Shown here one piece after another: positions 44,327 to 52,326 of a DNA stretch of 53,701 nucleotides. The first letter of the stretch is position 1; each line of letters opens with the position of its first letter. This DNA comes from Herpetosiphonaceae bacterium (GTDB lineage Bacteria; Chloroflexota; Chloroflexia; Chloroflexales; Kallotenuaceae): positions 1-53,701 of the forward strand of contig DASUTC010000349.1 of the NCBI GenBank assembly GCA_036374795.1, read 5' to 3'. A program made the position numbers and the translations under genes. The notes beneath the pieces were generated by a model that did no database searches, was not told the origin of the DNA, and saw only the letters and a program-made list of their open reading frames with translations.

Positions 44327-46012
44327 ATGGCGTTGCAGACACGGAAGAATCGCGCTGGCCGGTTGATCTTTGCGATCGTCGCCCTACTGACGATCATCGC
44401 CACGGCGGGAGCGGTGCAGGCTGCCCCGCAGGCGCAGCGCCTCAAGCCAAAGCCCACGTTCGCGAAGGAGGCTGCCTTCGACAAAACGGCGACGCTGCGT
44501 GAGATGGCCCAGCGCCCCCGCCAGCCGGTGGTGCCACGAGAGCTGCCGGAAGAGCGCGGCCCGGTCGTCGCCGATCGCGGGCACTCCGGCGATGGCGCGC
44601 TTGAAGCGGGCGCGGAGGCCGCCGTGCAGGCCGCGCAGATCCCCGCACCGCTGATCACCTTCGAGGGGCTGCGCAACACGGATAATCCGTTCCTGGTCAA
44701 TCCGCCCGATCCGGTCGGCGATGTCGGCCCGAACCACTATGTCGAGATGGTCAATCTTTCGTTCGCGGTCTACTCGAAGACGGGCACGCGGCTGCTCGGC
44801 CCGCTGCCGCTCGGCGTGCTCTGGGATGACTTTGCTGTGTCCGACTGTGAAGATCTCTCAGGCGATCCGATCGTGATCTACGATCAGCTTGCCGATCGCT
44901 GGATTCTTTCGCAGTTTACTACGCTCGGCCCCACCTTCTACAACTGCGTAGCGATCTCGCAGACCGGCGATCCGACCGGGGCCTACTACCGCTACGCTTT
45001 CTCATCGGGCGTGAACTTCCCCGACTATCCCAAGTATGGCGTGTGGAATAACTCGTATCTGCTGACCACGCGCGAGTTCGGGCCGGTCGACGAGTATGGC
45101 ATCGGCGTCTATGCGCTGGAGCGCAACAAGATGATCAACGGCGAGCCGAATGTCCGCACAGCCAGCTTCTTCCTCGACGCCGAGGTCGTGCCGATCTCGC
45201 TGATCGGCGATGGCCTGCTGCCGCCTGACATCGACGGTACGCGCCGACCGCTGGATCATGTCGCAGCGCCGATCGTCGGCACGCAGGACGACGACCACCC
45301 CTACGGCGCGACGTTCGACGCGCTCAACATCTGGAATCTCTTGGTGAGGTGGAACTCAACGCCCTCAGCCTCGCTTGAGCTGGTCAGCCAGATTCCGGTC
45401 GCGGAGTTCGACTCGATCTTCCCCTGCGCTCCGTCCTCCCGCGACTGTATTCCGCAGCCGGGCATTACGAATCCCGCCCAATACATCGACATTCTCTCCT
45501 ACCGGCAACGCCCGACATGGCGGCTTGCCTACCGCAACTTCGGCACCTACGAGGCGCTGGTGACGAACCAGTCGGTCGAGGCGCGGCCCGGTATCGCAGG
45601 CGTGCGCTGGTATGAGCTCCGCCGCGCGGGTGGTCAGTACTCGCTCTACCAGCAGGGCACGTTCGCCCCCGACGACGGCGTGCATCGCTGGATGGGCAGC
45701 ATCGCGATGGACAAGCGGGGCAACATGGGCCTGGGCTACAGTGTCTCTAGCTCGACGGTCTATCCCGGCATTCGCTACACCGGGCGGCTCAGAGGCGACG
45801 CGCTGGGCGCGATGCCGCTGGGCGAGGCCGTGCTGATCAACGGCTCCGGCTCGCAGCTTACCACCAACTCGCGCTGGGGCGACTACACCTCGATGAACAT
45901 CGATCCGACCGATGACTGTACGTTCTGGTACGTCAACGAGTACTACGAGACGACATCGCTGGCGGGCTGGCAGACGCGGATCGGCAGCTTCAAGCTGCCC
46001 GGCTGCCAGTAA
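44327..46012 (+). CDS. Large secreted protein of unknown function (561 aa)
   Basis: AAAGGAGG lies 8 nt before ATG 44327. Signal peptide: RAGRLIFAIVALLTIIATAG, then AVQAAPQ (cleavage about 33). The mature part opens with a charged region and then FEGLRNTDNPFLVNPPDPVG, DVGPNHYVEMVNLSFAVYSK, YDQLADRWILSQF, and later MDKRGNMGLGYSVSS and WGDYTSMNIDPTDDCTFWYV. The spaced Trp/Asp blades suggest a beta-propeller-like fold. Six or so Cys could form disulfides. No catalytic motif is recognised. It stands alone, followed by copy 2 of the structured repeat and a terminator. Confidence 0.75.
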   Translation: MALQTRKNRAGRLIFAIVALLTIIATAGAVQAAPQAQRLKPKPTFAKEAAFDKTATLREMAQRPRQPVVPRELPEERGPVVADRGHSGDGALEAGAEAAVQAAQIPAPLITFEGLRNTDNPFLVNPPDPVGDVGPNHYVEMVNLSFAVYSKTGTRLLGPLPLGVLWDDFAVSDCEDLSGDPIVIYDQLADRWILSQFTTLGPTFYNCVAISQTGDPTGAYYRYAFSSGVNFPDYPKYGVWNNSYLLTTREFGPVDEYGIGVYALERNKMINGEPNVRTASFFLDAEVVPISLIGDGLLPPDIDGTRRPLDHVAAPIVGTQDDDHPYGATFDALNIWNLLVRWNSTPSASLELVSQIPVAEFDSIFPCAPSSRDCIPQPGITNPAQYIDILSYRQRPTWRLAYRNFGTYEALVTNQSVEARPGIAGVRWYELRRAGGQYSLYQQGTFAPDDGVHRWMGSIAMDKRGNMGLGYSVSSSTVYPGIRYTGRLRGDALGAMPLGEAVLINGSGSQLTTNSRWGDYTSMNIDPTDDCTFWYVNEYYETTSLAGWQTRIGSFKLPGCQ

Positions 46013-46043
46013 CAGGACGTACGCGGTGGTCTGCCTGGGCCTT

Positions 46044-46145
46044 CGGCAGAGCGGTACGGGATTGGTTAAGGTTGTGTGGTAGTGTGCCCGAAGGGCACAC
46101 TACCACACAACAAAACCAGGGGATCTTCCTTGCTGCCGCAGGCTC
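46044..46145 (-). repeat. Structured repeat element, copy 2 (constant ends, variable perfect hairpin)
   Basis: In minus orientation: GAGCCTGCGGCAGCA (46145-46131), 19 nt, a perfect 19-bp stem GTTGTGTGGTAGTGTGCCC / GGGCACACTACCACACAAC around 3 nt (46111-46071), 15 nt, ACCGCTCTGCCG (46055-46044). The ends and both spacer lengths are identical to copy 1; only the stem differs, by 4 nt in total length. It lies 31 nt after the secreted protein gene. Confidence 0.85.
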
Positions 46146-46204
46146 AACGCCCTGTGAACAGAAATGGCCGCGTAACTCCTGTCAGTAAAACGTTCTCATC
46201 TCGC

Positions 46205-46240
46205 GGGACCGGCGCGGAGTCTAAGCGCCGGTCCCGTTTT
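46205..46240 (+). terminator. Terminator after the secreted protein gene
   Basis: GGGACCGGCGC, loop GGAGTCTAA, GCGCCGGTCCC, then GTTTT. Perfect 11-bp GC-rich stem, about 190 nt after the gene and just before the convergent glycosyltransferase stop. Confidence 0.8.
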
Positions 46241-46251
46241 CGTGTGTAGCG

Positions 46252-47283
46252 TCAGGATGCCAGCAGCGTGGTGACGACGTGCTCCCAGTTGATCTCGGCG
46301 ACGCGGGCGAGATTGTCCGCGCCTAAGCGCCGGGCGGTCGTCACGTCGGCCAACTGATCGATCCTGGCCGCCAGCGCGTCGGCCTCCGGCGCGGTGACAA
46401 AGCCGCTGATGCCATTCTGCACGAATTCGAGCACGCCGCCCGCGTCGGCGGTGGTGAGCACGGGCTTTCCGGCGGCAAACGCCTCGATCGTCGCCAGGCC
46501 GTAATCTTCGTCGACGGGCGCGTAGTAGACGGCGCGGCAGCGGGCAAAAAGATCGAGGGCTGGCGTATCCTCGACAAAACCGGCGAATTGCACCCGCTCG
46601 CCCAGGCCAAGCGCCTGCGCCAGCCGCCGCAGCGATTCCTGCTCCGGCCCGCGCCCGGCGATGATCGCGCGGAGCGGCGCGCGCGATCGGGCCAGCGCGT
46701 GGAGCAGCAGGTCGATGCGCTTGGCCGCATCCAGCCGCGAGATCGAGAGGATATAGTCGTCGAACGGCCCCGGCTTGAGGCGGCTCATCAGATGGCTTGG
46801 CGGGTAGAGCGGCATGGCCTGAAGATCGTTGAAGCGCCGCAGCCGGGCAGCGACGTTGCGCGAGATCGCAAAGAGCCGGTGGGCCTCGCCCAGCGTGCGC
46901 CGATCGAGCCGCTGAAGCAGCCGCCGCGCCTCGGCGTCGCCGGGCTGCGCGCCCCAGTCCGAGAGCCGCGTGCCGTACCAGTCGTACGCCTGCCGATGCT
47001 GATGGACCAGCCAGACGATCTTGCGCGGATGCCGGGCGGCGTACGACGGAAACTTGGTGCAGATGATCGCATCCACGGGCCGCCCGCCGACCTGCGTCAG
47101 ATCCAGCAGCCGCCATGTCAGCGCGCTCTTGAGCAGGTTCGGGCGCGGCGTCCATGCGAACGGTAGCGCGACAATTTCGGCCTCGTGGCCGTGGTCGCGC
47201 AGCGCATCGCGCAGGCCCTCGCTCAGCAGCTCAGCGCCGCCGCGCGCGAATGGAACCTGTGTTGTGCAGACAAGGATGCGCAT
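46252..47283 (-). CDS. GT4-family glycosyltransferase (343 aa)
   Basis: A two-domain GT-B enzyme. It starts MRILVCTTQVPFARGGAELL, with the loop that binds the acceptor. The C-terminal domain has YILSISRLDAAKRIDLLLHA (about 170-189), IIAGRGPEQESL and the EX7E donor site PVDEDYGLATIEAFAAGKPV (about 257-276). ATG 47283 was chosen because it fits the family; the frame is open 72 codons upstream, inside the next gene. It probably adds sugars to an envelope glycan or exopolysaccharide; donor and acceptor unknown. It lies 7 nt after the preceding glycosyltransferase. Confidence 0.88.
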   Translation of the reverse strand: MRILVCTTQVPFARGGAELLSEGLRDALRDHGHEAEIVALPFAWTPRPNLLKSALTWRLLDLTQVGGRPVDAIICTKFPSYAARHPRKIVWLVHQHRQAYDWYGTRLSDWGAQPGDAEARRLLQRLDRRTLGEAHRLFAISRNVAARLRRFNDLQAMPLYPPSHLMSRLKPGPFDDYILSISRLDAAKRIDLLLHALARSRAPLRAIIAGRGPEQESLRRLAQALGLGERVQFAGFVEDTPALDLFARCRAVYYAPVDEDYGLATIEAFAAGKPVLTTADAGGVLEFVQNGISGFVTAPEADALAARIDQLADVTTARRLGADNLARVAEINWEHVVTTLLAS

Positions 47284-47290
47284 CTGTTGG

Positions 47291-48457
47291 TCAGTCCGCG
47301 CCGAACACGGCGTCACAAAAGCGTGTGGCGACATCTTCCCAGCGACATTCACGCAGGACCCATTCGCGGCCCTGCTGGCCCAACTGCTGCGCCGTCGCCG
47401 GATCGCCGAGCAGCCGGTCGAGACTGGCCTCGAACTGGCGGTAGCCGCGAAACCACACGCCGCCGTTGGCCTGCTTGCAGTGCGCGACGGTGACAGCACA
47501 GTCGGCGTGGACCAGCACGGGCGTGCCTTGCAGCCAGGCCTCCATCACGACGATGCTGAAGCTCTCGAAGAGGCCGGGCATGCAGAAGATGTCGGTGGCG
47601 GCGTAGGCGTCGTGCTTGGTCTGCTCGCTCACAAAGCCCAGGTCGACGATCGACGAGCGCAGCGCGGGCGGCACCCGCAGCTCGCCTGATCCTGCCACGA
47701 GCAGCTTGACGCACGGGCCGCGCCGCGCGAGATACTCCTGAACATACGCCAGCAGCACCGGAAAATTCTTGGAGTGGTCGCGCCGCCCGGTGAAGAAGAC
47801 GAAGCGCCCATCGACGCCGTAGGATTCGCGGAAGCGCGCGCCATCGCCCCGCCGCGTCAGGTCGATGCCCTCGCCGACGACCGGCACGCGGCTACGGTCG
47901 AGATCGGCCAGACGGCAGATCAACTGCTGCTCAGGCTCACTATTCGCCAGCACCTTGCGCACGGTGCGCAGCAGGCGACGGGTGGTGCTGTAGTAGGCGT
48001 ACGGCTCGTCGTGCAGACACGGGATCAGGTAGCCGCGCTCCCCGGCGATCTGCGCGCCCCAGAAGCTCAGCGGAAACGCATACAGGAAAAAGGCCCAGCG
48101 CCGTCGATCGCGCTCCTGGGCCAGCGTATCCAGCAAGGCATCGCTGCCGGTGAGCGATTGGAGCAGGTTTAGCTCGTGGATCGGGTGCTGCGCCGCGAAG
48201 CGCCTGGTGATCTGCGCGCCTGTGCCGGTGCTGGGCGGGAAGCGCCGCACCCGAACGCCATCGACCTCGTCTTCGCCCAACGGGTAGTAGGGCACGAGCG
48301 GCGCGCGCGCGTCGCGGGCGGTGGTGCTCCAGACCTCGACGGATACGCCAGCCCGGTGGAGCGTCTGGACCAGATTGCGGGCCTGGGCTTCGGCTCCACC
48401 GGCGGTTTCGGAGCCGTACCACGGCAGCACGATCGCAACCGGCTCAGTCGCGCTCAT
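47291..48457 (-). CDS. GT4-family glycosyltransferase (388 aa)
   Basis: GT-B fold: N-terminal IVLPWYGSETAGGAEAQARN (about 8-27). The C-terminal domain has RFVFFTGRRDHSKNFPVLLA (about 206-225), LLVAGSGELR and a GT4 donor-site segment FESFSIVVMEAWLQGTPVLV (about 298-317). GGAG precedes ATG 48457. It overlaps the upstream small gene by 14 bp. Likely partner of the following glycosyltransferase in making one surface glycan. Confidence 0.88.
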   Translation of the reverse strand: MSATEPVAIVLPWYGSETAGGAEAQARNLVQTLHRAGVSVEVWSTTARDARAPLVPYYPLGEDEVDGVRVRRFPPSTGTGAQITRRFAAQHPIHELNLLQSLTGSDALLDTLAQERDRRRWAFFLYAFPLSFWGAQIAGERGYLIPCLHDEPYAYYSTTRRLLRTVRKVLANSEPEQQLICRLADLDRSRVPVVGEGIDLTRRGDGARFRESYGVDGRFVFFTGRRDHSKNFPVLLAYVQEYLARRGPCVKLLVAGSGELRVPPALRSSIVDLGFVSEQTKHDAYAATDIFCMPGLFESFSIVVMEAWLQGTPVLVHADCAVTVAHCKQANGGVWFRGYRQFEASLDRLLGDPATAQQLGQQGREWVLRECRWEDVATRFCDAVFGAD

Positions 48458-48827
48458 GTGCTCCGTCCCTGTCACGCGCTGCCTGTGCCGCGCGCGCGGC
48501 GACCACCGCGCCGCGCAGCGCCGCATCGGCCTGGATCAGCCCTTCAAGCGTTTCGAGCAGCGTGCGGTTGAACTCGTTTTGCTGCGTCACCGCAGGCTCG
48601 ACCGCGTGCGCGGCGATGCGGCGTACTACCCGATTGATGCGCACCCACAGCCGTTCGTAGGCCGTCCGCCCGATCAGCGGCGGTCGCGGCTCGACCATGT
48701 GATGCTCGCGCAGCAGCGGCAGGAGTTGCTGAAGCTCAAGCTGCGGGAAGCTCGGCTCAGGGCCAGCCTGGGCGGCAGCGGCGTCGATCTCGCGCTGGAG
48801 ATCCTCAGCGCGTAGCATGTCAGACAT
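48444..48827 (-). CDS. Small helical protein (127 aa), related to its upstream neighbour
   Basis: Predicted mostly helical, no signal peptide or membrane helix. The segment ERLWVRINRVVRRIAAHAVE, then TQQNEFNRTLLETLEGLIQAD, resembles RRALRWYIAPIVEQQNAYNN of the next gene, so the two share a module. Such modules precede glycosyltransferase or methyltransferase domains in some glycan clusters; the specific role is unknown. ATG 48827 fits the overlap with the upstream gene (8 bp). Confidence 0.7.
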   Translation of the reverse strand: MSDMLRAEDLQREIDAAAAQAGPEPSFPQLELQQLLPLLREHHMVEPRPPLIGRTAYERLWVRINRVVRRIAAHAVEPAVTQQNEFNRTLLETLEGLIQADAALRGAVVAARAAQAARDRDGAHERD

Positions 48828-49242
48828 TGGTTTCCGTATCGCTGGGTCGTGCGGGCGGGGTGCTCGCGGCGCGCAATTGGGCGATCTCGGCGGCAAGCTG
48901 GCGATTAGCATCGACCAGCAGGTGCAGCGTGCGCGCGACGGCGTTGTTGTAGGCGTTCTGCTGCTCGACGATCGGCGCGATGTACCAGCGCAGCGCGCGG
49001 CGGATCAACCGCTGTACAAAGACCTTGGCGCGCTGCCGGGGCGTGTGCCAGGTCAGCGGCCAGTGAGCGCTCACGGCTCGCAGCGCCTCCACCTCGGCAA
49101 CGGCCTCGCGCAGCTCGTCGAGATCGACGCCAAGCTGCGCGGCGTGCCGCGTTGTATCGTCCAGGCTGCCGCGCGCGGCGCGCACTTCGGCGCGGATCTG
49201 CTTCAAAATCGCGCCAACGTCAATTGGCTGTTCGGTACTCAT
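48820..49242 (-). CDS. Small helical protein (140 aa), head of the glycosyltransferase operon
   Basis: N-terminal amphipathic helix (PIDVGAILKQIRAEVRAARG), coiled-coil-like centre (LDELREAVAEVEALRAV) and the shared RRALRWYIAPIVEQQNAYNN module (about 80-99), followed by a further helix. No family assigned. A -10 element lies so close to ATG 49242 that the transcript may be leaderless; no ribosome site is visible. It heads a four-gene operon with two glycosyltransferases. Confidence 0.7.
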   Translation of the reverse strand: MSTEQPIDVGAILKQIRAEVRAARGSLDDTTRHAAQLGVDLDELREAVAEVEALRAVSAHWPLTWHTPRQRAKVFVQRLIRRALRWYIAPIVEQQNAYNNAVARTLHLLVDANRQLAAEIAQLRAASTPPARPSDTETNV

Positions 49243-49251
49243 CGGCTGGCG

Positions 49252-49260
49252 AGTATAGCA
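49252..49260 (-). promoter_or_regulatory. Extended -10 promoter for the glycosyltransferase operon
   Basis: On the minus strand TGC-TATACT, 9 nt before the ATG at 49242. No clear -35. It implies a leaderless or nearly leaderless mRNA. Confidence 0.5.
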
Positions 49261-49353
49261 TATGCGCGTCCGCCGCGCCAGACGACGCGATCACCTGTGG
49301 TAGCATAGGGCGTCAAACAGGTTGTTGTTGATGTTGACATAAAAGAGTGTGCC

Positions 49354-50649
49354 ATGAAAATCTTGCTGGTTGGCGGCGGTGGTCGTGAGCATGCCATCGC
49401 CTGGAAGATGCGGCAATCGCCGCTGCTGACGGAGCTGATCGTCGCGCCGGGCAACGCGGGCACGGCGGCGCTGGGGCGCAACGTGGCGGTCAAGGCGGAC
49501 GACATCGCGGGCCAGGTGGCGCTGGCGATGTCGGAGCGTCCCGATCTGGTAGTAGTCGCGCCCGATAACCCGCTGGCGCTGGGCCTGGTCGATCGCTTGC
49601 AGACGGCGGGGCTGCGCGCGTTCGGGCCGACGGCGGCTGCCGCGCGGATCGAGGCAAGCAAGGCGCTTGCGAAGGAGGTCATGGCGCGGGCGGGCATTCC
49701 GACGGCGGCCTTTAAGATCGTGGACGAGTACGCGGCGGCGGAACGATTCGTGCGCGAGCAGGATCGACCGTTCGTGGTCAAAGCCGACGGCCTTGCGCTC
49801 GGCAAGGGCGTGATCGTCGCGGACACGGTCGACGAGACGCTGGACGCGCTACGGTCGATCATGCAGCAGCGGGCCTTCGGCGCGGCGGGCGCGCGCGTGG
49901 TGCTGGAGGAGCGCCTGCGCGGCGAGGAGGTGTCGTTTCTGGCCTTCGCCGATGGCCGCATGGTCGTGCCGATGGTCGCCTCGCAGGATCACAAGCGGCT
50001 GCTCGACGGCGATCACGGGCCGAATACCGGCGGCATGGGCGCGTACGCGCCGGTCACGGCGATCGATCGGCGGCTGAGCATGGAGATCACGGCGCAGATC
50101 ATGCAGCCTGCGATCGATACGCTGGCCGAGATGGGGCATCCCTTCTCCGGCGTGCTGTACGCTGGGCTGATGCTGACCGAGGACGGGCCGCGCGTGCTTG
50201 AGTTCAACGCGCGCTTCGGCGATCCCGAAACGCAGGTGCTACTCCCGCTGCTGGAGAGCGATCTGGTCGAGATTATGCTGGCCTGTGTCGAGGGGCGGCT
50301 TACGCCCGACCTGGTGCGCTGGCGCGAGGGCGCGGCGCTGGGCGTGGTGCTCTCCGCCGAGGGCTATCCCGCGCAGCCGCGCAGCGGCGATCCGATCGAT
50401 CTGCCCACCGCGCTGCCTCCGGAGACGCTGGTGTTCCACGCGGGCACCGCTCTGCGCGACGATCAACTGGTGACGGCAGGCGGTCGGGTGCTGGCGGCGG
50501 TCGGGCTCGGCGCGACGCTGCCGGAGGCGCACGCGCGGGCGTATGGTCTGGCTGAGCAGATCATGTTCGCGGGACGCCACATGCGGCGAGACATCGGGCG
50601 GCGCGGCTTGCAGGCGTCTGGCGCAGCGGGACGGAGCGAGCAGGCATGA
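49354..50649 (+). CDS. purD: Phosphoribosylamine--glycine ligase PurD
   Basis: PurD joins glycine to phosphoribosylamine (purine pathway step 2), an ATP-grasp enzyme. Motifs: KILLVGGGGREHAIAWKM (2-19), KADGLALGKGVIV (about 144-156), SFLAFADGRMVVPMVASQDH then KRLLDGDHGPNTGGMGAYAP (about 193-232) and VLEFNARFGDPETQVLLPLL (about 285-304). 431 aa, normal. The stop overlaps purN (ATGA). No other pur genes are in the window. Confidence 0.97.
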   Translation: MKILLVGGGGREHAIAWKMRQSPLLTELIVAPGNAGTAALGRNVAVKADDIAGQVALAMSERPDLVVVAPDNPLALGLVDRLQTAGLRAFGPTAAAARIEASKALAKEVMARAGIPTAAFKIVDEYAAAERFVREQDRPFVVKADGLALGKGVIVADTVDETLDALRSIMQQRAFGAAGARVVLEERLRGEEVSFLAFADGRMVVPMVASQDHKRLLDGDHGPNTGGMGAYAPVTAIDRRLSMEITAQIMQPAIDTLAEMGHPFSGVLYAGLMLTEDGPRVLEFNARFGDPETQVLLPLLESDLVEIMLACVEGRLTPDLVRWREGAALGVVLSAEGYPAQPRSGDPIDLPTALPPETLVFHAGTALRDDQLVTAGGRVLAAVGLGATLPEAHARAYGLAEQIMFAGRHMRRDIGRRGLQASGAAGRSEQA

Positions 50650-51317
50650 TGGCACACGAGCAGGCAGCCGAGCAGCGTCCGTTCACGGTCGCGGTGCTGA
50701 TTTCGGGAAGCGGATCGAATATGCAGGCGCTGCTGGACGATCAGACCGGCTACACGGTCGGGCTAGTGCTGGCTGATCGAGCGGACGCCTACGGGTTGCA
50801 GCGCGGCCTCGCAGCCAGGGTGCCGACTGTGTGCGTTCCGCTGCTGAAGCCCAAAGACGCGGCGGCGCGGGCGCGCTGGGAGCAGCAGATCGCGGGGCTG
50901 CTCGATGTGTTCGATCCCGATCTGATCGTCATGGCCGGCTGGATGCGGGTGATGTCGGCGGCGTTTATCGCGCGCTTCGCCGGGCGGATCATCAACCAGC
51001 ATCCCGCGCTGCTGCCCGACGACGCGGTCGATACCTATCGGCTGGCGAGCGGCGCGACGATCCCGGCGATCCGTGGCGCACACGCCGTCCGCGACGCGCT
51101 GCGCCTTGGCCTGCCCACCACCGGCTGCACGATCCACTGGGTGACAGCCGAGGTCGATGTCGGCCCGGTGCTGGCGCGCAGCGAGGTGCCGGTGCTGCCC
51201 GGCGACGACGAGGCCGCGCTCCACGAGCGGATCAAGGCCCATGAGCGCCGGATGATCGTCGAGGTGGTGCGGCGGTTGGCGGGGGATGAAAGAACAAAGG
51301 GAGAAGCAAGAACCTAG
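50646..51317 (+). CDS. purN: Phosphoribosylglycinamide formyltransferase PurN
   Basis: PurN transfers a formyl group from 10-formyl-THF to GAR (purine step 3). VAVLISGSGSNMQALLD (about 15-31) is the phosphate loop. The catalytic residues are kept: Asn and His in IINQHPALLP (about 116-125) and Asp in TAEVDVGPVL. Compared with E. coli PurN the loop after HPALLP is longer (DDAVDTYRLASGATIPAIRG), which is unusual. The last residues (DERTKGEART) are encoded by a GAACAAA repeat tract. 223 aa. Confidence 0.92.
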   Translation: MMAHEQAAEQRPFTVAVLISGSGSNMQALLDDQTGYTVGLVLADRADAYGLQRGLAARVPTVCVPLLKPKDAAARARWEQQIAGLLDVFDPDLIVMAGWMRVMSAAFIARFAGRIINQHPALLPDDAVDTYRLASGATIPAIRGAHAVRDALRLGLPTTGCTIHWVTAEVDVGPVLARSEVPVLPGDDEAALHERIKAHERRMIVEVVRRLAGDERTKGEART

Positions 51318-51395
51318 AACCAAACGAAAGAACAAAAGAACAAAGGAACAAGGGAACAAGGGGAATCCGAACTTGAAACTTGAAACTTGAAACTC
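51288..51395 (+). repeat. GAACAAA / GAAACTT repeat tract between purN and the UbiA-type gene
   Basis: GAAAGAACAAAGGGAGAAGC in the purN end, GAACCTAGAACCAAACGAAA, AAAGAAC/AAAGGAAC/AAGGGAAC octamers (51327-51364), then CCGAACTTGAAACTTGAAAC units running into the start of the next gene. Best-preserved example of the direct two-part form, together with the rsmH-ftsL tract. Confidence 0.88.
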
Positions 51396-52241
51396 ATTCG
51401 AGAGGTTGCGCGGCGGCTGTGGAGCGTCTGCTCGCTGATGCATCCCGTGCCGGTGCTGTGTGTGCTGCTCAGCACGGCGATCTTTGCGCTCGTCGCGCGG
51501 TATCCGCCACATCTGCCGACCGTGCTGCGGCTGCTGGGCAGCATGGCCGGTATTCAGCTCGCGATCGGTGCGCTGAACGATTACGTCGATCTGCCGCTCG
51601 ACCGGCAGGCAAAGCCGTGGAAGCCGCTGGTGCGCGGCGATCTGCGGCCCCGCACGGCGCTGCTGATCGCGGCGGTGGGTCTTGGCGCGGCGCTGCTGCT
51701 CGTCGCTCCGCTGGGGCTGCGGGCCACGATGCTGGCGCTGCTCGGCGCTGGCGCTGGCATCGGCTATGACCTGCTGCTCAAAACAACGCGCTGGAGCTGG
51801 CTGCCCTACCTCGTGGCGCTGCCGCTGCTGCCGATCTGGGTCTGGACCACCGTGCGCGGCTGGGACGCGCGGCTGCTGACGCTCTATCCGCTGGGCGCGC
51901 TGCTCGTCGTCAGCCTGCACCTCGCGAACACGCTGCCGGATATTACGGCTGATACCGGCTATGGCGTGCGCGGCTTTGCGCATTGGCTCGGTCCACGCTG
52001 GGCTACGCGGCTGTGCTGGCTGAGCGCGGCTGTCTCGCCGCTGCTCGCGATCGTCGCGGCGCTGGCTGGCTGGGCCGATCTCCGGCGGGTGCTCCCGGCG
52101 GCGCTGCTTGCGCTGCTCCTGAGCGGCTTGGCGATCGGCTACGATGCTCGATCGCAGCGCTGCGACTGGCGAATCTTCTTCACGCTGCTGGCCGCCGCAG
52201 CGGTGACGCTCGGCCTGGGCTGGCTGCTGGCGCTCTCCTGA
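51387..52241 (+). CDS. UbiA-family prenyltransferase (284 aa)
   Basis: An integral membrane enzyme with about eight helices. The prenyl-diphosphate motif NDYVDLPLDRQAKPWKPL (about 63-80, NDxxDxxxD) is typical; the second aspartate-rich motif appears as NTLPDITADTGYGVRG (about 179-194). UbiA proteins attach prenyl chains to quinones, hemes, chlorophyll or lipids; which substrate applies here is unclear. TTG 51387 lies within the repeat tract; ATG 51438 (MHPVPVL) is a possible shorter start. Confidence 0.82.
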   Translation: MKLIREVARRLWSVCSLMHPVPVLCVLLSTAIFALVARYPPHLPTVLRLLGSMAGIQLAIGALNDYVDLPLDRQAKPWKPLVRGDLRPRTALLIAAVGLGAALLLVAPLGLRATMLALLGAGAGIGYDLLLKTTRWSWLPYLVALPLLPIWVWTTVRGWDARLLTLYPLGALLVVSLHLANTLPDITADTGYGVRGFAHWLGPRWATRLCWLSAAVSPLLAIVAALAGWADLRRVLPAALLALLLSGLAIGYDARSQRCDWRIFFTLLAAAAVTLGLGWLLALS

Positions 52242-52326
52242 CGCCGTCTCCGCACAGCTCCCGTTCTGGCATATCCTCTGCTGTATTCCTCGGCGTACGT
52301 CCCGATCAAGCTGACAGGATACACCT

